A stretch of DNA of 64,000 nt from Urophycis tenuis. Its lineage: Eukaryota > Chordata > Actinopteri > Gadiformes > Phycidae. Of the stretch, positions 47,801 to 62,800 are shown in pieces (the stretch's first letter is position 1; each line of letters opens with the position of its first letter). Below the pieces are notes generated by a model. It saw nothing but the letters and a program-made list of their open reading frames with translations. It was not told the DNA's origin and ran no database searches. A program made the position numbers and the translations under genes. The DNA is taken from NCBI GenBank assembly GCA_036785325.1, contig JAXIVH010000080.1:386071-450070 (forward strand), given 5' to 3'.

Positions 47801-50800
47801 GCTGAACCTGAGACGACTCAGTCTACAAATCCAACTTCAACAGCTGAGGCTGAGACTACTCGATCTAGCGACCCAACTTCAACAGTTGAACCTGAGACTA
47901 CTCAATCGACAGATCCAACTTCAACAGCTGAAACAAGTACAACTCAATCTACAGATTCAACTTCAACAGCTAAACCTGAGACTACTCCATCTCCAGGTCA
48001 AACTTCAACAGCTGAACCTGAGACTTCTCAATCTACAGACCCAACTTCAACAACTAAACCTGAGACTACTCAATCGACAGACCCAACTTCAACAGCTGAA
48101 CCGATTACGACTCAATCTTCAGCTCCAACTTCAACAGCTGATACTGAGACTACTCATTCTACAGATCCAACTTCAACAGCTGAACCTGACACTACTCCAT
48201 CTCCAGGTCAAACTTCAACAGCTGAATCTGACACTACTCAATCTGCAGACCCCACTTCAACAGCTGAATCAATTACGACTCAATCTACAGATTCAACTTC
48301 AACAGCTAAACCTGAGACTACTCCATCTTCAGGTCAAACATCAACAGCTGGACCAGAGACTACTCAATCAATAGACCAAACTTCGACAGCTGAATCAATT
48401 ACGACTCAATCTACAGATTCAACTTCAACAGCTAAACCTCAGACTACTCCATCTCCAGGTCAAACATCAACAGCTGAACCAGAGACTACTCAATCCACAG
48501 ATCCAACTTCAACTGCTGAACCTGAGACGACTCAATCGACAGATCCACCTTCAACAGCTGAACCTGAGACAACTCCATCTACAGATCCAACTTCAACAGC
48601 TGGAACAATCACGACTCAATCTACGGGTCCAACATCAACAGCTGAACCTGAGACTACTCAATCCACACATCCAACTCCAACAGCTGAACCAATTCTGACT
48701 CAATCTACAGATCCAACTTCAACAGCTGTACCTGAGACTACTCAATCAATAGATCAAACTTCAACAGCTGAACCGATTACGACTCAATCTTCAGCTCCAA
48801 CTTCGACAGCTGATCCTGAGACAACTCATTCTACAGATCCATCTTCAACAGCTGAACCAGAGACTACTCATTCTACAGACCCAACTTCAACAGCTGAACC
48901 TGACACTACTCCATCTACAGGTCAAACGTCAACAGCTGAAACTGAGACTACTCAATCTACAGACCCAACTTCAACAGTTGATACTGAGACTACTCATTCT
49001 ACAGATCCAACTTCAACAGCTGAACCTGAGACTACTCCATCTACAGGTCAAACGTCAACAGCTGAATTTGAGACTACTCAATCTATAGAACAAACTTCAA
49101 CAGCTGAACCTGAGACTACTCAATCTACAGATCCATCTTCAACAGCTGAACCAGAGACTACTCATTCTACAGACCCAACTTCAACAGCTGAACCTGACAC
49201 TACTCCATCTACAGGTCAAACGTCAACAGCTGAAACTGAGACTACTCAATCAATAGACCAAACTTCGACAGCTGAATCAATTACGACTCAATCTACAGAT
49301 TCAACTTCATCAGCTAAACCTGAGACTACTCCATCTCCAGGTCAAACAACAACAGCTGAACCAGAGACTACTCAATCCACAGATCCAACTTCAACTGCTG
49401 AACCTGACACTACTTCATCTACGGGTCAAACTTCAACAGCTGAATCTGACACTACTCAATCTGCAGACCCCACTTCAACAGCTGAATCAATTACGACTCA
49501 ATCTACAGATTCAACTTCAACAGCTAAACCTGAGACTACTCCATCTCCAGGTCAAACATCAACAGCTGAACCAGAGACTACTCAATCCACAGATCCAACA
49601 TCAACTGCTGAACCTGAGACGACTCAGTCTACAAATCCAACTTCAACAGCTGAGACTACCCGATCTAGCGACCCAACTTCAACAGTTGAACCTGAGACTA
49701 CTCAATCGACAGATCCAACTTCAACAGCTGAAACAATTACAACTCAATCTACAGATGCAACTTCAACAGCTAAACCTGAGACTACTCCATCTCCAGGTCA
49801 AACTTCAACAGCTGAACCTGAGACTTCTCAATCTACAGACCCAACTTCAACAACTAAACCTGAGACTACTCAATCGACAGACCCAACTTCAACAGCTGAA
49901 CCGATTACGACTCAATCTTCAGCTCCAACTTCAACAGCTGAACCTGAGACTACCAAATCTACAGACCCAACTTCAACAGCTGAACCTGAGACTACTCCAT
50001 CTACAGGTCAAACGTCAACAGCTGAATTTGAGACTACTCAATCTATAGAACAAACTTCAACAGCTGAACCTGAGACTACTCAATCTACAGATCCATCTTC
50101 AACAGCTGAACCAGAGACTACTCATTCTACAGACCCAACTTCAACAGCTGAACCTGACACTACTCCATCTACAGGTCAAACGTCAACAGCTGAAACTGAG
50201 ACTACTCAATCAATAGACCAAACTTCGACAGCTGAATCAATTACGACTCAATCTACAGATTCAACTTCATCAGCTAAACCTGAGACTACTCCATCTCCAG
50301 GTCAAACAACAACAGCTGAACCAGAGACTACTCAATCCACAGATCCAACTTCAACTGCTGAACCTGACACTACTTCATCTACGGGTCAAACTTCAACAGC
50401 TGAATCCGACACTACTCAATCTGCAGACCCCACTTCAACAGCTGAATCAATTACGACTCAATCTACAGATTCAACTTCAACAGCTAAACCTGAGACTACT
50501 CCATCTCCAGGTCAAACATCAACAGCTGAACCAGAGACTACTCAATCCACAGATCCAACATCAACTGCTGAACCTGAGACGACTCAGTCTACAAATCCAA
50601 CTACAACAGCTGAGGCTGAGACTACTCGATCTAGCGACCCAACTTCAACAGTTGAACCTGAGACTACTCAATCGACAGATCCAACTTCAACAGCTGAAAC
50701 AATTACAACTCAATCTACAGATGCAACTTCAACAGCTAAACCTGAGACTACTCCATCTCCAGGTCAAACTTCAACAGCTGAACCTGAGACTTCTCAATCT

Positions 50801-53800
50801 ACAGACCCAACTTCAACAACTAAACCTGAGACTACTCAATCGACAGACCCAACCTCAACAGCTGAACCGATTACGACTCAATCTTCAGCTCCAACTTCAA
50901 CAGCTGAACCTGAGACTACTCAATCTACAGACCCATCTTCAACAGCTGAACCTGAGACTACTCCATCTACAGGTCAAACGTCAACAGCTGAATTTGAGAC
51001 TACTCAATCTATAGAACAAACTTCAACAGCTGAACCTGAGACTACTCAATCTACAGATCCATCTTCAACAGCTGAACCAGAGACTACTCATTCTACAGAC
51101 CCAACTTCAACTGCTGAACCTGACACTACTCCATCTACAGGTCAAACGTCAACAGCTGCAACTGAGACTACTCAATCAATAGACCAAACTTCGACAGCTG
51201 AATCAATTACGTCTCAATCTACAGATTCTACTTCATCAGCTAAACCAGAGACTACTCCATCTCCAGGTCAAACATCAACAGCTGAACCAGAGACTACTCA
51301 ATCCACAGATCCAACTTCAACTGCTGAACCTGACACTACTTCATCTACGGGTCAAACTTCAACAGCTGAATCTGACACTACTCAATCTGAAGACCCCACT
51401 TCAACAGCTGAATCAATTACGACTCAATCTACAGATTCAACTTCAACAGCTAAACCTGAGACTACTCCATCTCCAGGTCAAACATCAACAGCTGAACCAG
51501 AGACTACTCAATCCACAGATCCAACATCAACTGCTGAACCTGAGACGACTCAGTCTACAAATCCAACTTCAACAGCTGAGGCTGAGACTACTCGATCTAG
51601 CGACCCAACTTCAACAGTTGAACCTGAGACTACTCAATCGACAGATCCAACTTCAACAGCTGAAACAATTACAACTCAATCTACAGATGCAACTTCAACA
51701 GCTAAACCTGAGACTACTCCATCTCCAGGTCAAACTTCAACAGCTGAACCTGAGACTTCTCAATCTACAGACCCAACTTCAACAACTAAACCTGAGACTA
51801 CTCAATCGACAGACCCAACCTCAACAGCTGAACCGATTACGACTCAATCTTCAGCTCCAACTTCAACAGCTGAACCTGAGACTACTCAATCTACAGACCC
51901 ATCTTCAACAGCTGAACCTGAGACTACTCCATCTACAGGTCAAACGTCAACAGCTGAATTTGAGACTACTCAATCTATAGAACAAACTTCAACAGCTGAA
52001 CCTGAGACTACTCAATCTACAGATCCATCTTCAACAGCTGAACCAGAGACTACTCATTCTACAGACCCAACTTCAACTGCTGAACCTGACACTACTCCAT
52101 CTACAGGTCAAACGTCAACAGCTGCAACTGAGACTACTCAATCAATAGACCAAACTTCGACAGCTGAATCAATTACGTCTCAATCTACAGATTCTACTTC
52201 ATCAGCTAAACCAGAGACTACTCCATCTCCAGGTCAAACATCAACAGCTGAACCAGAGACTACTCAATCCACAGATCCAACTTCAACTGCTGAACCTGAC
52301 ACTACTTCATCTACGGGTCAAACTTCAACAGCTGAATCTGACACTACTCAATCTGAAGACCCCACTTCAACAGCTGAATCAATTACGACTCAATCTACAG
52401 ATTCAACTTCAACAGCTAAACCTGAGACTACTCCATCTCCAGGTCAAACATCAACAGCTGAACCAGAGACTACTCAATCCACAGATCCAACATCAACTGC
52501 TGAACCTGAGACGACTCAGTCTACAAATCCAACTTCAACAGCTGAGGCTGAGACTACTCGATCTAGCGACCCAACTTCAACAGTTGAACCTGAGACTACT
52601 CAATCGACAGATCCAACTTCAACAGCTGAAACAATTACAACTCAATCTACAGATGCAACTTCAACAGCTAAACCTGAGACTACTCCATCTCCAGGTCAAA
52701 CTTCAACAGCTGAACCTGAGACTTCTCAATCTACAGACCCAACTTCAACAACTAAACCTGAGACTACTCAATCGACAGATCCAACTTCAACAGCTGAACC
52801 GATTACGACTCAATCTTCAGCTCCAACTTCAACAGCTGAACCTGAGACTACTCAATCTACAGACCCAACATCAACAGCTGAACCTGAGACTACTCCATCT
52901 ACAGGTCAAACGTCAACAGCTGCAACTGAGACTACTCAATCAATAGACCAAACTTCGACAGCTGAATCAATTACGACTCAATCTACAGATTCAACTTCAA
53001 CAGCTAAACCTGAGACTACTCTATCTCCAGGTCAAACATCAACAGCTGAACCAGAGACTACTCAATCCACAGATCCAACTTCAACTGCTGAACCTGAGAC
53101 GACTCAGTCTACAAATCCAACTTCAACAGCTGAGGCTGAGACTACTCGATCTAGCGACCCAACTTCAACAGTTGAACCTGAGACTACTCAATCGACAGAT
53201 CCAACTTCAACAGCTGAAACAAGTACAACTCAATCTACAGATTCAACTTCAACAGCTAAACCTGAGACTACTCCATCTCCAAGTCAAACTTCAACAGCTG
53301 AACCTGAGACTTCTCAATCTACAGACCCAACTTCAACAACTAAACCTGAGACTACTCAATCGACAGACCCAACTTCAACAGCTGAACCGATTACGACTCA
53401 ATCCACAGATCCAACTTCAACTGCTGAACCTGAGACGACTCAGTCTACAAATCCAACTTCAACAGCTGAGGCTGAGACTACTCGATCTAGCGACCCAACT
53501 TCAACAGTTGAACCTGAGACTACTCAATCGACAGATCCAACTTCAACGGCTGAAACAAGTACAACTCAATCTACAGATTCAACTTCAACAGCTGAACCTC
53601 AGACTACTCAATCTACAGACCCAACTTCAACAGCTGATACTGAGACTACTCATTCTACAGATCCAACTTCAACAGCTGAACCTGAGACTACTCCATCTAC
53701 AGCTCAAACGTCAACAGCTGAATTTGAGACTACTCAATCTATAGAACAAACTTCAACAGCTGAACCTGAGACTACTCAATCTACAGATCCATCGTCAACA

Positions 53801-56800
53801 GCTGAACCAGAGACTACTCATTCTACAGACCCAACTTCAACAGCTGAACCTGACACTACTCCATCTACAGGTCAAACGTCAACAGCTGAAACTGAGACTA
53901 CTCAATCAATAGACCAAACTTCGACAGCTGAATCAATTACGACTCAATCTACAGATTCAACTTCATCAGCTAAACCTGAGACTACTCCATCTCCAGGTCA
54001 AACAACAACAGCTGAACCAGAGACTACTCAATCCACAGATCCAACTTCAACTGCTGAACCTGACACTACTTCATCTACGGGTCAAACTTCAACAGCTGAA
54101 TCTGACACTACTCAATCTGCAGACCCCACTTCAACAGCTGAATCAATTACGACTCAATCTACAGATTCAACTTCAACAGCTAAACCTGAGACTACTCCAT
54201 CTCCAGGTCAAACATCAACAGCTGAACCAGAGACTACTCAATCCACAGATCCAACATCAACTGCTGAACCTGAGACGACTCAGTCTACAAATCCAACTTC
54301 AACAGCTGAGACTACCCGATCTAGCGACCCAACTTCAACAGTTGAACCTGAGACTACTCAATCGACAGATCCAACTTCAACAGCTGAAGCAATTACAACT
54401 CATTCTACAGACCCAACTTCAACAGCTGAACCTGACACTACTCCATCTACAGGTCAAACGTCAACAGCTGCAACTGAGACTACTCAATCAATAGACCAAA
54501 CTTCGACAGCTGAATCAATTACGACTCAATCTACAGATTCAACTTCAACAGCTAAACCTGAGACTACTCTATCTCCAGGTCAAACATCAACAGCTGAACC
54601 AGAGACTACTCAATCCACAGATCCAACTTCAACTGCTGAACCTGAGACGACTCAGTCTACAAATCCAACTTCAACAGCTGAGGCTGAGACTACTCGATCT
54701 AGCGACCCAACTTCAACAGTTGAACCTGAGACTACTCAATCGACAGATCCAACTTCAACAGCTGAAACAAGTACAACTCAATCTACAGATTCAACTTCAA
54801 CAGCTAAACCTGAGACTACTCCATCTCCAGGTCAAACTTCAACAGCTGAACCTGAGACTTCTCAATCTACAGACCCAACTTCAACAACTAAACCTGAGAC
54901 TACTCAATCGACAGACCCAACTTCAACAGCTGAACCGATTACGACTCAATCTTCAGCTCCAACTTCAACAGCTGATACTGAGACTACTCATTCTACAGAT
55001 CCAACTTCAACAGCTGAACCTGACACTACTCCATCTACAGGTCAAACTTCAACAGCTGAATCTGACACTACTCAATCTGCAGACCCCACTTCAACAGCTG
55101 AATCAATTACGACTCAATCTACAGATTCAACTTCAACAGCTAAACCTGAGACTACTCCATCTCCAGGTCAAACATCAACAGCTGAACCAGAGACTACTCA
55201 ATCCGAAGATCCAACATCAACTGCTGAACCTGAGACGACTCAGTCTACAAATCCAACTTCAACAGCTGAGACTACCCGATCTAGCGACCCAACTTCAACA
55301 GTTGAACCTGAGACTACTCAATCGACAGATCCAACTTCAACAGCTGAAGCAATTACAACTCATTCTACAGACCCAACTTCAACAGCTGAACCTGACACTA
55401 CTCCATCTACAGGTCAAACGTCAACAGCTGCAACTGAGACTACTCAATCAATAGACCAAACTTCGACAGCTGAATCAATTACGACTCAATCTACAGATTC
55501 AACTTCAACAGCTAAACCTGAGACTACTCTATCTCCAGGTCAAACATCAACAGCTGAACCAGAGACTACTCAATCCACAGATCCAACTTCAACTGCTGAA
55601 CCTGAGACGACTCAGTCTACAAATCCAACTTCAACAGCTGAGGCTGAGACTACTCGATCTAGCGACCCAACTTCAACAGTTGAACCTGAGACTACTCAAT
55701 CGACAGATCCAACTTCAACAGCTGAAACAAGTACAACTCAATCTACAGATTCAACTTCAACAGCTAAACCTGAGACTACTCCATCTCCAGGTCAAACTTC
55801 AACAGCTGAACCTGAGACTTCTCAATCTACAGACCCAACTTCAACAACTAAACCTGAGACTACTCAATCGACAGACCCAACTTCAACAGCTGAACCGATT
55901 ACGACTCAATCTTCAGCTCCAACTTCAACAGCTGATACTGAGACTACTCATTCTACAGATCCAACTTCAACAGCTGAACCTGACACTACTCCATCTACAG
56001 GTCAAACTTCAACAGCTGAATCTGACACTACTCAATCTGCAGACCCCACTTCAACAGCTGAATCAATTACGACTCAATCTACAGATTCAACTTCAACAGC
56101 TAAACCTGAGACTACTCCATCTCCAGGTCAAACATCAACAGCTGAACCAGAGACTACTCAATCCACAGATCCAACATCAACTGCTGAACCTGAGACGACT
56201 CAGTCTACAAATCCAACTTCAACAGCTGAGACTACCCGATCTAGCGACCCAACTTCAACAGTTGAACCTGAGACTACTCAATCGACAGATCCAACTTCAA
56301 CAGCTGAAGCAATTACAACTCATTCTACAGACCCAACTTCAACAGCTGAACCTGACACTACTCCATCTACAGGTCAAACGTCAACAGCTGCAACTGAGAC
56401 TACTCAATCAATAGACCAAACTTCGACAGCTGAATCAATTACGACTCAATCTACAGATTCAACTTCAACAGCTAAACCTGAGACTACTCTATCTCCAGGT
56501 CAAACATCAACAGCTGAACCAGAGACTACTCAATCCACAGATCCAACTTCAACTGCTGAACCTGAGACGACTCAGTCTACAAATCCAACTTCAACAGCTG
56601 AGGCTGAGACTACTCGATCTAGCGACCCAACTTCAACAGTTGAACCTGAGACTACTCAATCGACAGATCCAACTTCAACAGCTGAAACAAGTACAACTCA
56701 ATCTACAGATTCAACTTCAACAGCTAAACCTGAGACTACTCCATCTCCAGGTCAAACTTCAACAGCTGAACCTGAGACTTCTCAATCTACAGACCCAACT

Positions 56801-59800
56801 TCAACAACTAAACCTGAGACTACTCAATCGACAGACCCAACTTCAACAGCTGAACCGATTACGACTCAATCTTCAGCTCCAACTTCAACAGCTGATACTG
56901 AGACTACTCATTCTACAGATCCAACTTCAACAGCTGAACCTGACACTACTCCATCTACAGGTCAAACTTCAACAGCTGAATCTGACACTACTCAATCTGC
57001 AGACCCCACTTCAACAGCTGAATCAATTACGACTCAATCTACAGATTCAACTTCAACAGCTAAACCTGAGACTACTCCATCTCCAGGTCAAACATCAACA
57101 GCTGAACCAGAGACTACTCAATCCACAGATCCAACATCAACTGCTGAACCTGAGACGACTCAGTCTACAAATCCAACTTCAACAGCTGAGACTACCCGAT
57201 CTAGCGACCCAACTTCAACAGTTGAACCTGAGACTACTCAATCGACAGATCCAACTTCAACAGCTGAAGCAATTACAACTCATTCTACAGACCCAACTTC
57301 AACAGCTGAACCTGACACTACTCCATCTACAGGTCAAACGTCAACAGCTGCAACTGAGACTACTCAATCAATAGACCAAACTTCGACAGCTGAATCAATT
57401 ACGACTCAATCTACAGATTCAACTTCAACAGCTAAACCTGAGACTACTCTATCTCCAGGTCAAACATCAACAGCTGAACCAGAGACTACTCAATCCACAG
57501 ATCCAACTTCAACTGCTGAACCTGAGACGACTCAGTCTACAAATCCAACTTCAACAGCTGAGGCTGAGACTACTCGATCTAGCGACCCAACTTCAACAGT
57601 TGAACCTGAGACTACTCAATCGACAGATCCAACTTCAACAGCTGAAACAAGTACAACTCAATCTACAGATTCAACTTCAACAGCTAAACCTGAGACTACT
57701 CCATCTCCAGGTCAAACTTCAACAGCTGAACCTGAGACTTCTCAATCTACAGACCCAACTTCAACAACTAAACCTGAGACTACTCAATCGACAGACCCAA
57801 CTTCAACAGCTGAACCGATTACGACTCAATCTTCAGCTCCAACTTCAACAGCTGATACTGAGACTACTCATTCTACAGATCCAACTTCAACAGCTGAACC
57901 TGACACTACTCCATCTACAGGTCAAACTTCAACAGCTGAATCTGACACTACTCAATCTGCAGACCCCACTTCAACAGCTGAATCAATTACGACTCAATCT
58001 ACAGATTCAACTTCAACAGCTAAACCTGAGACTACTCCATCTTCAGGTCAAACATCAACAGCTGGACCAGAGACTACTCAATCAATAGACCAAACTTCGA
58101 CAGCTGAATCAATTACGACTCAATCTACAGATTCAACTTCAACAGCTAAACCTGAGACTACTCCATCTCCAGGTCAAACATCAACAGCTGAACCAGAGAC
58201 TACTCAATCCACAGATCCAACTTCAACTGCTGAACCTGAGACGACTCAATCGACAGATCCACCTTCAACAGCTGAACCTGAGACAACTCCATCTACAGAT
58301 CCAACTTCAACAGCTGGAACAATCACGACTCAATCTACGGGTCCAACATCAACAGCTGAACCTGAGACTACTCAATCCACACATCCAACTCCAACAGCTG
58401 AACCAATTCTGACTCAATCTACAGATCCAACTTCAACAGCTGTACCTGAGACTACTCAATCAATAGATCAAACTTCAACAGCTGAACCGATTACGACTCA
58501 ATCTTCAGCTCCAACTTCGACAGCTGATCCTGAGACAACTCATTCTACAGATCCATCTTCAACAGCTGAACCAGAGACTACTCATTCTACAGACCCAACT
58601 TCAACAGCTGAACCTGACACTACTCCATCTACAGGTCAAACGTCAACAGCTGAAACTGAGACTACTCAATCTACAGACCCAACTTCAACAGTTGATACTG
58701 AGACTACTCATTCTACAGATCCAACTTCAACAGCTGAACCTGAGACTACTCCATCTACAGGTCAAACGTCAACAGCTGAATTTGAGACTACTCAATCTAT
58801 AGAACAAACTTCAACAGCTGAACCTGAGACTACTCAATCTACAGATCCATCTTCAACAGCTGAACCAGAGACTACTCATTCTACAGACCCAACTTCAACA
58901 GCTGAACCTGACACTACTCCATCTACAGGTCAAACGTCAACAGCTGCAACTGAGACTACTCAATCAATAGACCAAACTTCGACAGCTGAATCAATTACGT
59001 CTCAATCTACAGATTCTACTTCATCAGCTAAACCTGAGACTACTCCATCTCCAGGTCAAACAACAACAGCTGAACCAGAGACTACTCAATCCACAGATCC
59101 AACTTCAACTGCTGAACCTGACACTACTTCATCTACGGGTCAAACTTCAACAGCTGAATCTGACACTACTCAATCTGAAGACCCCACTTCAACAGCTGAA
59201 TCAATTACGACTCAATCTACAGATTCAACTTCAACAGCTAAACCTGAGACTACTCCATCTCCAGGTCAAACATCAACAGCTGAACCAGAGACTACTCAAT
59301 CCACAGATCCAACATCAACTGCTGAACCTGAGACGACTCAGTCTACAAATCCAACTTCAACAGCTGAGGCTGAGACTACTCGATCTAGCGACCCAACTTC
59401 AACAGTTGAACCTGAGACTACTCAATCGACAGATCCAACTTCAACAGCTGAAACAATTACAACTCAATCTACAGATGCAACTTCAACAGCTAAACCTGAG
59501 ACTACTCCATCTCCAGGTCAAACTTCAACAGCTGAACCTGAGACTTCTCAATCTACAGACCCAACTTCAACAACTAAACCTGAGACTACTCAATCGACAG
59601 ATCCAACTTCAACAGCTGAACCGATTACGACTCAATCTTCAGCTCCAACTTCAACAGCTGAACCTGAGACTACTCAATCTACAGACCCAACATCAACAGC
59701 TGAACCTGAGACTACTCCATCTACAGGTCAAACGTCAACAGCTGATATGGAGACCACTCAATCTATAGAACAAACTTCAACAGCTGAACCTGAGACTACT

Positions 59801-62800
59801 CAATCTACAGATCCATCTTCAACAGCTGAACCAGAGACTACTCATTCTACTGACCCAACTTCAACAACTGAACCTGACACTACTCCATCTACAGGTCAAA
59901 CGTCAACAGCTGAAACTGAGACTACTCAATCAATAGACCAAACTTCGACAGCTGAATCAATTACGACTCAATCTACAGATTCAACTTCATCAGCTAAACC
60001 TGAGACTACTCCATCTCCAGGTCAAACTTCAACAGCTGAACCTGAGACTTCTCAATCTACAGACCCAACTTCAACAACTAAACCTGAGACTACTCAATCG
60101 ACAGACCCAACTTCAACAGCTGAACCTGACACTACTCCATCTGCAGACCCCACTTCAACAGCTGAATCAATTACGACTCAATCTACAGATTCAACTTCAA
60201 CAGCTAAACCTGAGACTACTCCATCTCCAGGTCAAACATCAACAGCTGAACCAGAGACTACTCAATCCACAGATCCAACTTCATCTGCTGAACCTGAGAC
60301 GACTCAATCGACAGATCCAACTTCAACAGCTGAACCTGAGACTACTCCATCTCCAGGTCAAACTTCAACAGCTGAACCTGAGACTTCTCAATCTACAGAC
60401 CCAACTTCAACAACTAAACCTGAGACTACTCAATCGACAGACCCAACTTCAACAGCTGAACCGATTACGACTCAATCTTCAGCTCCAACTTCAACAGCGG
60501 AACCTGAGACTACTCAATCTACAGACCCAACTTCAACAGCTGAACCTGAGACTACTCAATCTACAGACCCAACTTCAACAGCTGAACCAGAGACTACTCA
60601 TTCTACAGACCCAACTTCAACAGCTGAACCTGACACTACTCCATCTACAGGTCAAACGTCAACAGCTGAAACTGAGACTACTCAATCAATAGACCAAACT
60701 TCGACAGCTGAATCAATCACGACTCAATCTACAGATTCAACTTCATCAGCTAAACCTGAGACTACTCCATCTCCAGGTCAAACATCAACAGCTGAACCAG
60801 AGACTACTCAATCCACAGATCCAACTTCAACTGCTGAACCTGACACTACTTCATCTACGGGTCAAACTTCAACAGCTGAATCTGACACTACTCAATCTGC
60901 AGACCCCACTTCAACAGCTGAATCAATTACGACTCAATCTACAGATTCAACTTCAACAGCTAAACCTGAGACTACTCCATCGACAGATCCAACTTCAACA
61001 GCTGAACCTGAGACTACTCCATCTACAGATCCAACTTCAACAGCTGGAACAATCACGACTCAATCTACGGGTCCAACATCAACAGCTGAACCTGAGACTA
61101 CTCAATCTACACATCCAACTCCAACAGCTGAACCAATTCTGACTCAATCTACAGATCCAACTCCAACAGCTGAACCAATTCTGACTCAATCTACAGATCC
61201 AACTTCAACAGCTGTACCTGAGACTACTCAATCAATAGATCAAACTTCAACAGCTGAACCGATTACGACTCAATCTTCAGCTCCAACTTCGACAGCTGAT
61301 CCTGAGACTACTCATTCTACAGATCCATCTTCAACAGCTGAACCAGAGACTACTCATTCTACAGACCCAACTTCAACAGCTGAACCCGACACTACTCCAT
61401 CTGCAGGTCAAACGTCAACAGCTGAAACTGAGACTACTCAATCAATAGACCAAACATCGACAGCTGAATCAATTACGACTCAATCTACAGATTCAACTTC
61501 AACAGCTAAACCTGAGACTACTCCATCTCCAGGTCAAACATCAACAGCTGAACCAGAGACTACTCAATCCACAGATCCAACATCAACTGCTGAACCTGAG
61601 ACGACTCAATCTACAAATCCAACTTCAACAGCTGAGGCTGAGACTACTCGATCTAGCGACCCAACTTCAACAGTTGAACCTGAGACTACTCAATCGACAG
61701 ATCCAACTTCAACAGCTGAACCGATTACGACTCAATCTTCAGCTCCAACTTCAACAGCTGAACCTGAGACTACTCAATCTACACTTCCAACTCCAACAGC
61801 TGAACCAATTCTGACTCAATCTACAGATCCAACTTCAACAGCTGTACCTGAGACTACTCAATCAATAGATCAAACTTCAACAGCTGAAACGATTACGACT
61901 CAATCTTCAGCTCCAACTTCGACAGCTGATCCTGAGACTACTCATTCTACGGATCCATCTTCAACAGCTGAACCAGAGACTACTCATTCTACAGACCCAA
62001 CTTCAACAGCTGAACCTGACACTACTCCATCTACAGGTCAAACGTCAACAGCTGAAACTGAGACTACTCAATCAATAGACCAAACATCGACAGCTGAATC
62101 AATTACTACTCAATCTACAGATTCAACTTCAACAGCTAAACCTGAGACTACTCCATCTCCAGGTCAAACATCAACAGCTGAACCAGAGACTACTCAATCC
62201 ACAGATCCAACATCAACTGCTGAACCTGAGACGACTCAGTCTACAAATCCAACTTCAACAGCTGAGGCTGAGACTACTCGATCTAGCGACCCAACTTCAA
62301 CAGTTGAACCTGAGACTACTCAATCGACAGATCCAACTTCAACAGCTGAACCGATTACGACTCAATCTTCAGCTCCAACTTCAACAGCTGAACCTGAGAC
62401 TACTCAATCTACACTTCCAACTCCAACAGCTGAACCAATTCTGACTCAATCTACAGATCCAACTTCAACAGCTGTACCTGAGACTACTCAATCAATAGAT
62501 CAAACTTCAACAGCTGAACCTGACACTACTCCATCTACAGGTCAAACGTCAACAGCTGGACCAATTACGACTCAATCTACGGGTCCAACATCAACAGCTG
62601 AACCTGAGACTACTCAATCTACACATCCATCTTCAACAGCTGAACCGATCACGACTCAATCTTCAGCTCCAACTTCTACAGCTGAACCTGAGACTACTCA
62701 ATTTACTAGTCCAACTTCAACAACTGAAGCGGAGACTACCCAATCTATAGTTCAAACTTCAACAGCTGAACCTGAGACAACTCAATCTACGATTTCAACA

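Noticed and set aside
26850..59768. Many Leu/Gln-rich open frames of 78-286 codons in another + strand frame across the mucin exon
   Set aside because: A 42-bp period keeps every frame in register, so a frame without a stop in the common unit stays open until a QSIDQ/QSIEQ unit supplies TAG. They start at non-ATG codons and repeat identically with the blocks. They are shadows of the mucin frame.
25073..62800. CRISPR-like array of direct repeats
   Set aside because: There are no unique spacers: the repeats are contiguous, coding and eukaryotic, flanked by splice sites and SEA/EGF exons.
25073..62800. Antifreeze glycoprotein, silk, or bacterial adhesin as the identity of the repeat protein
   Set aside because: Antifreeze glycoproteins use Thr-Ala-Ala tripeptides with cleavage spacers, and silks and adhesins have other motifs. 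The following EGF and SEA modules point to a mucin.
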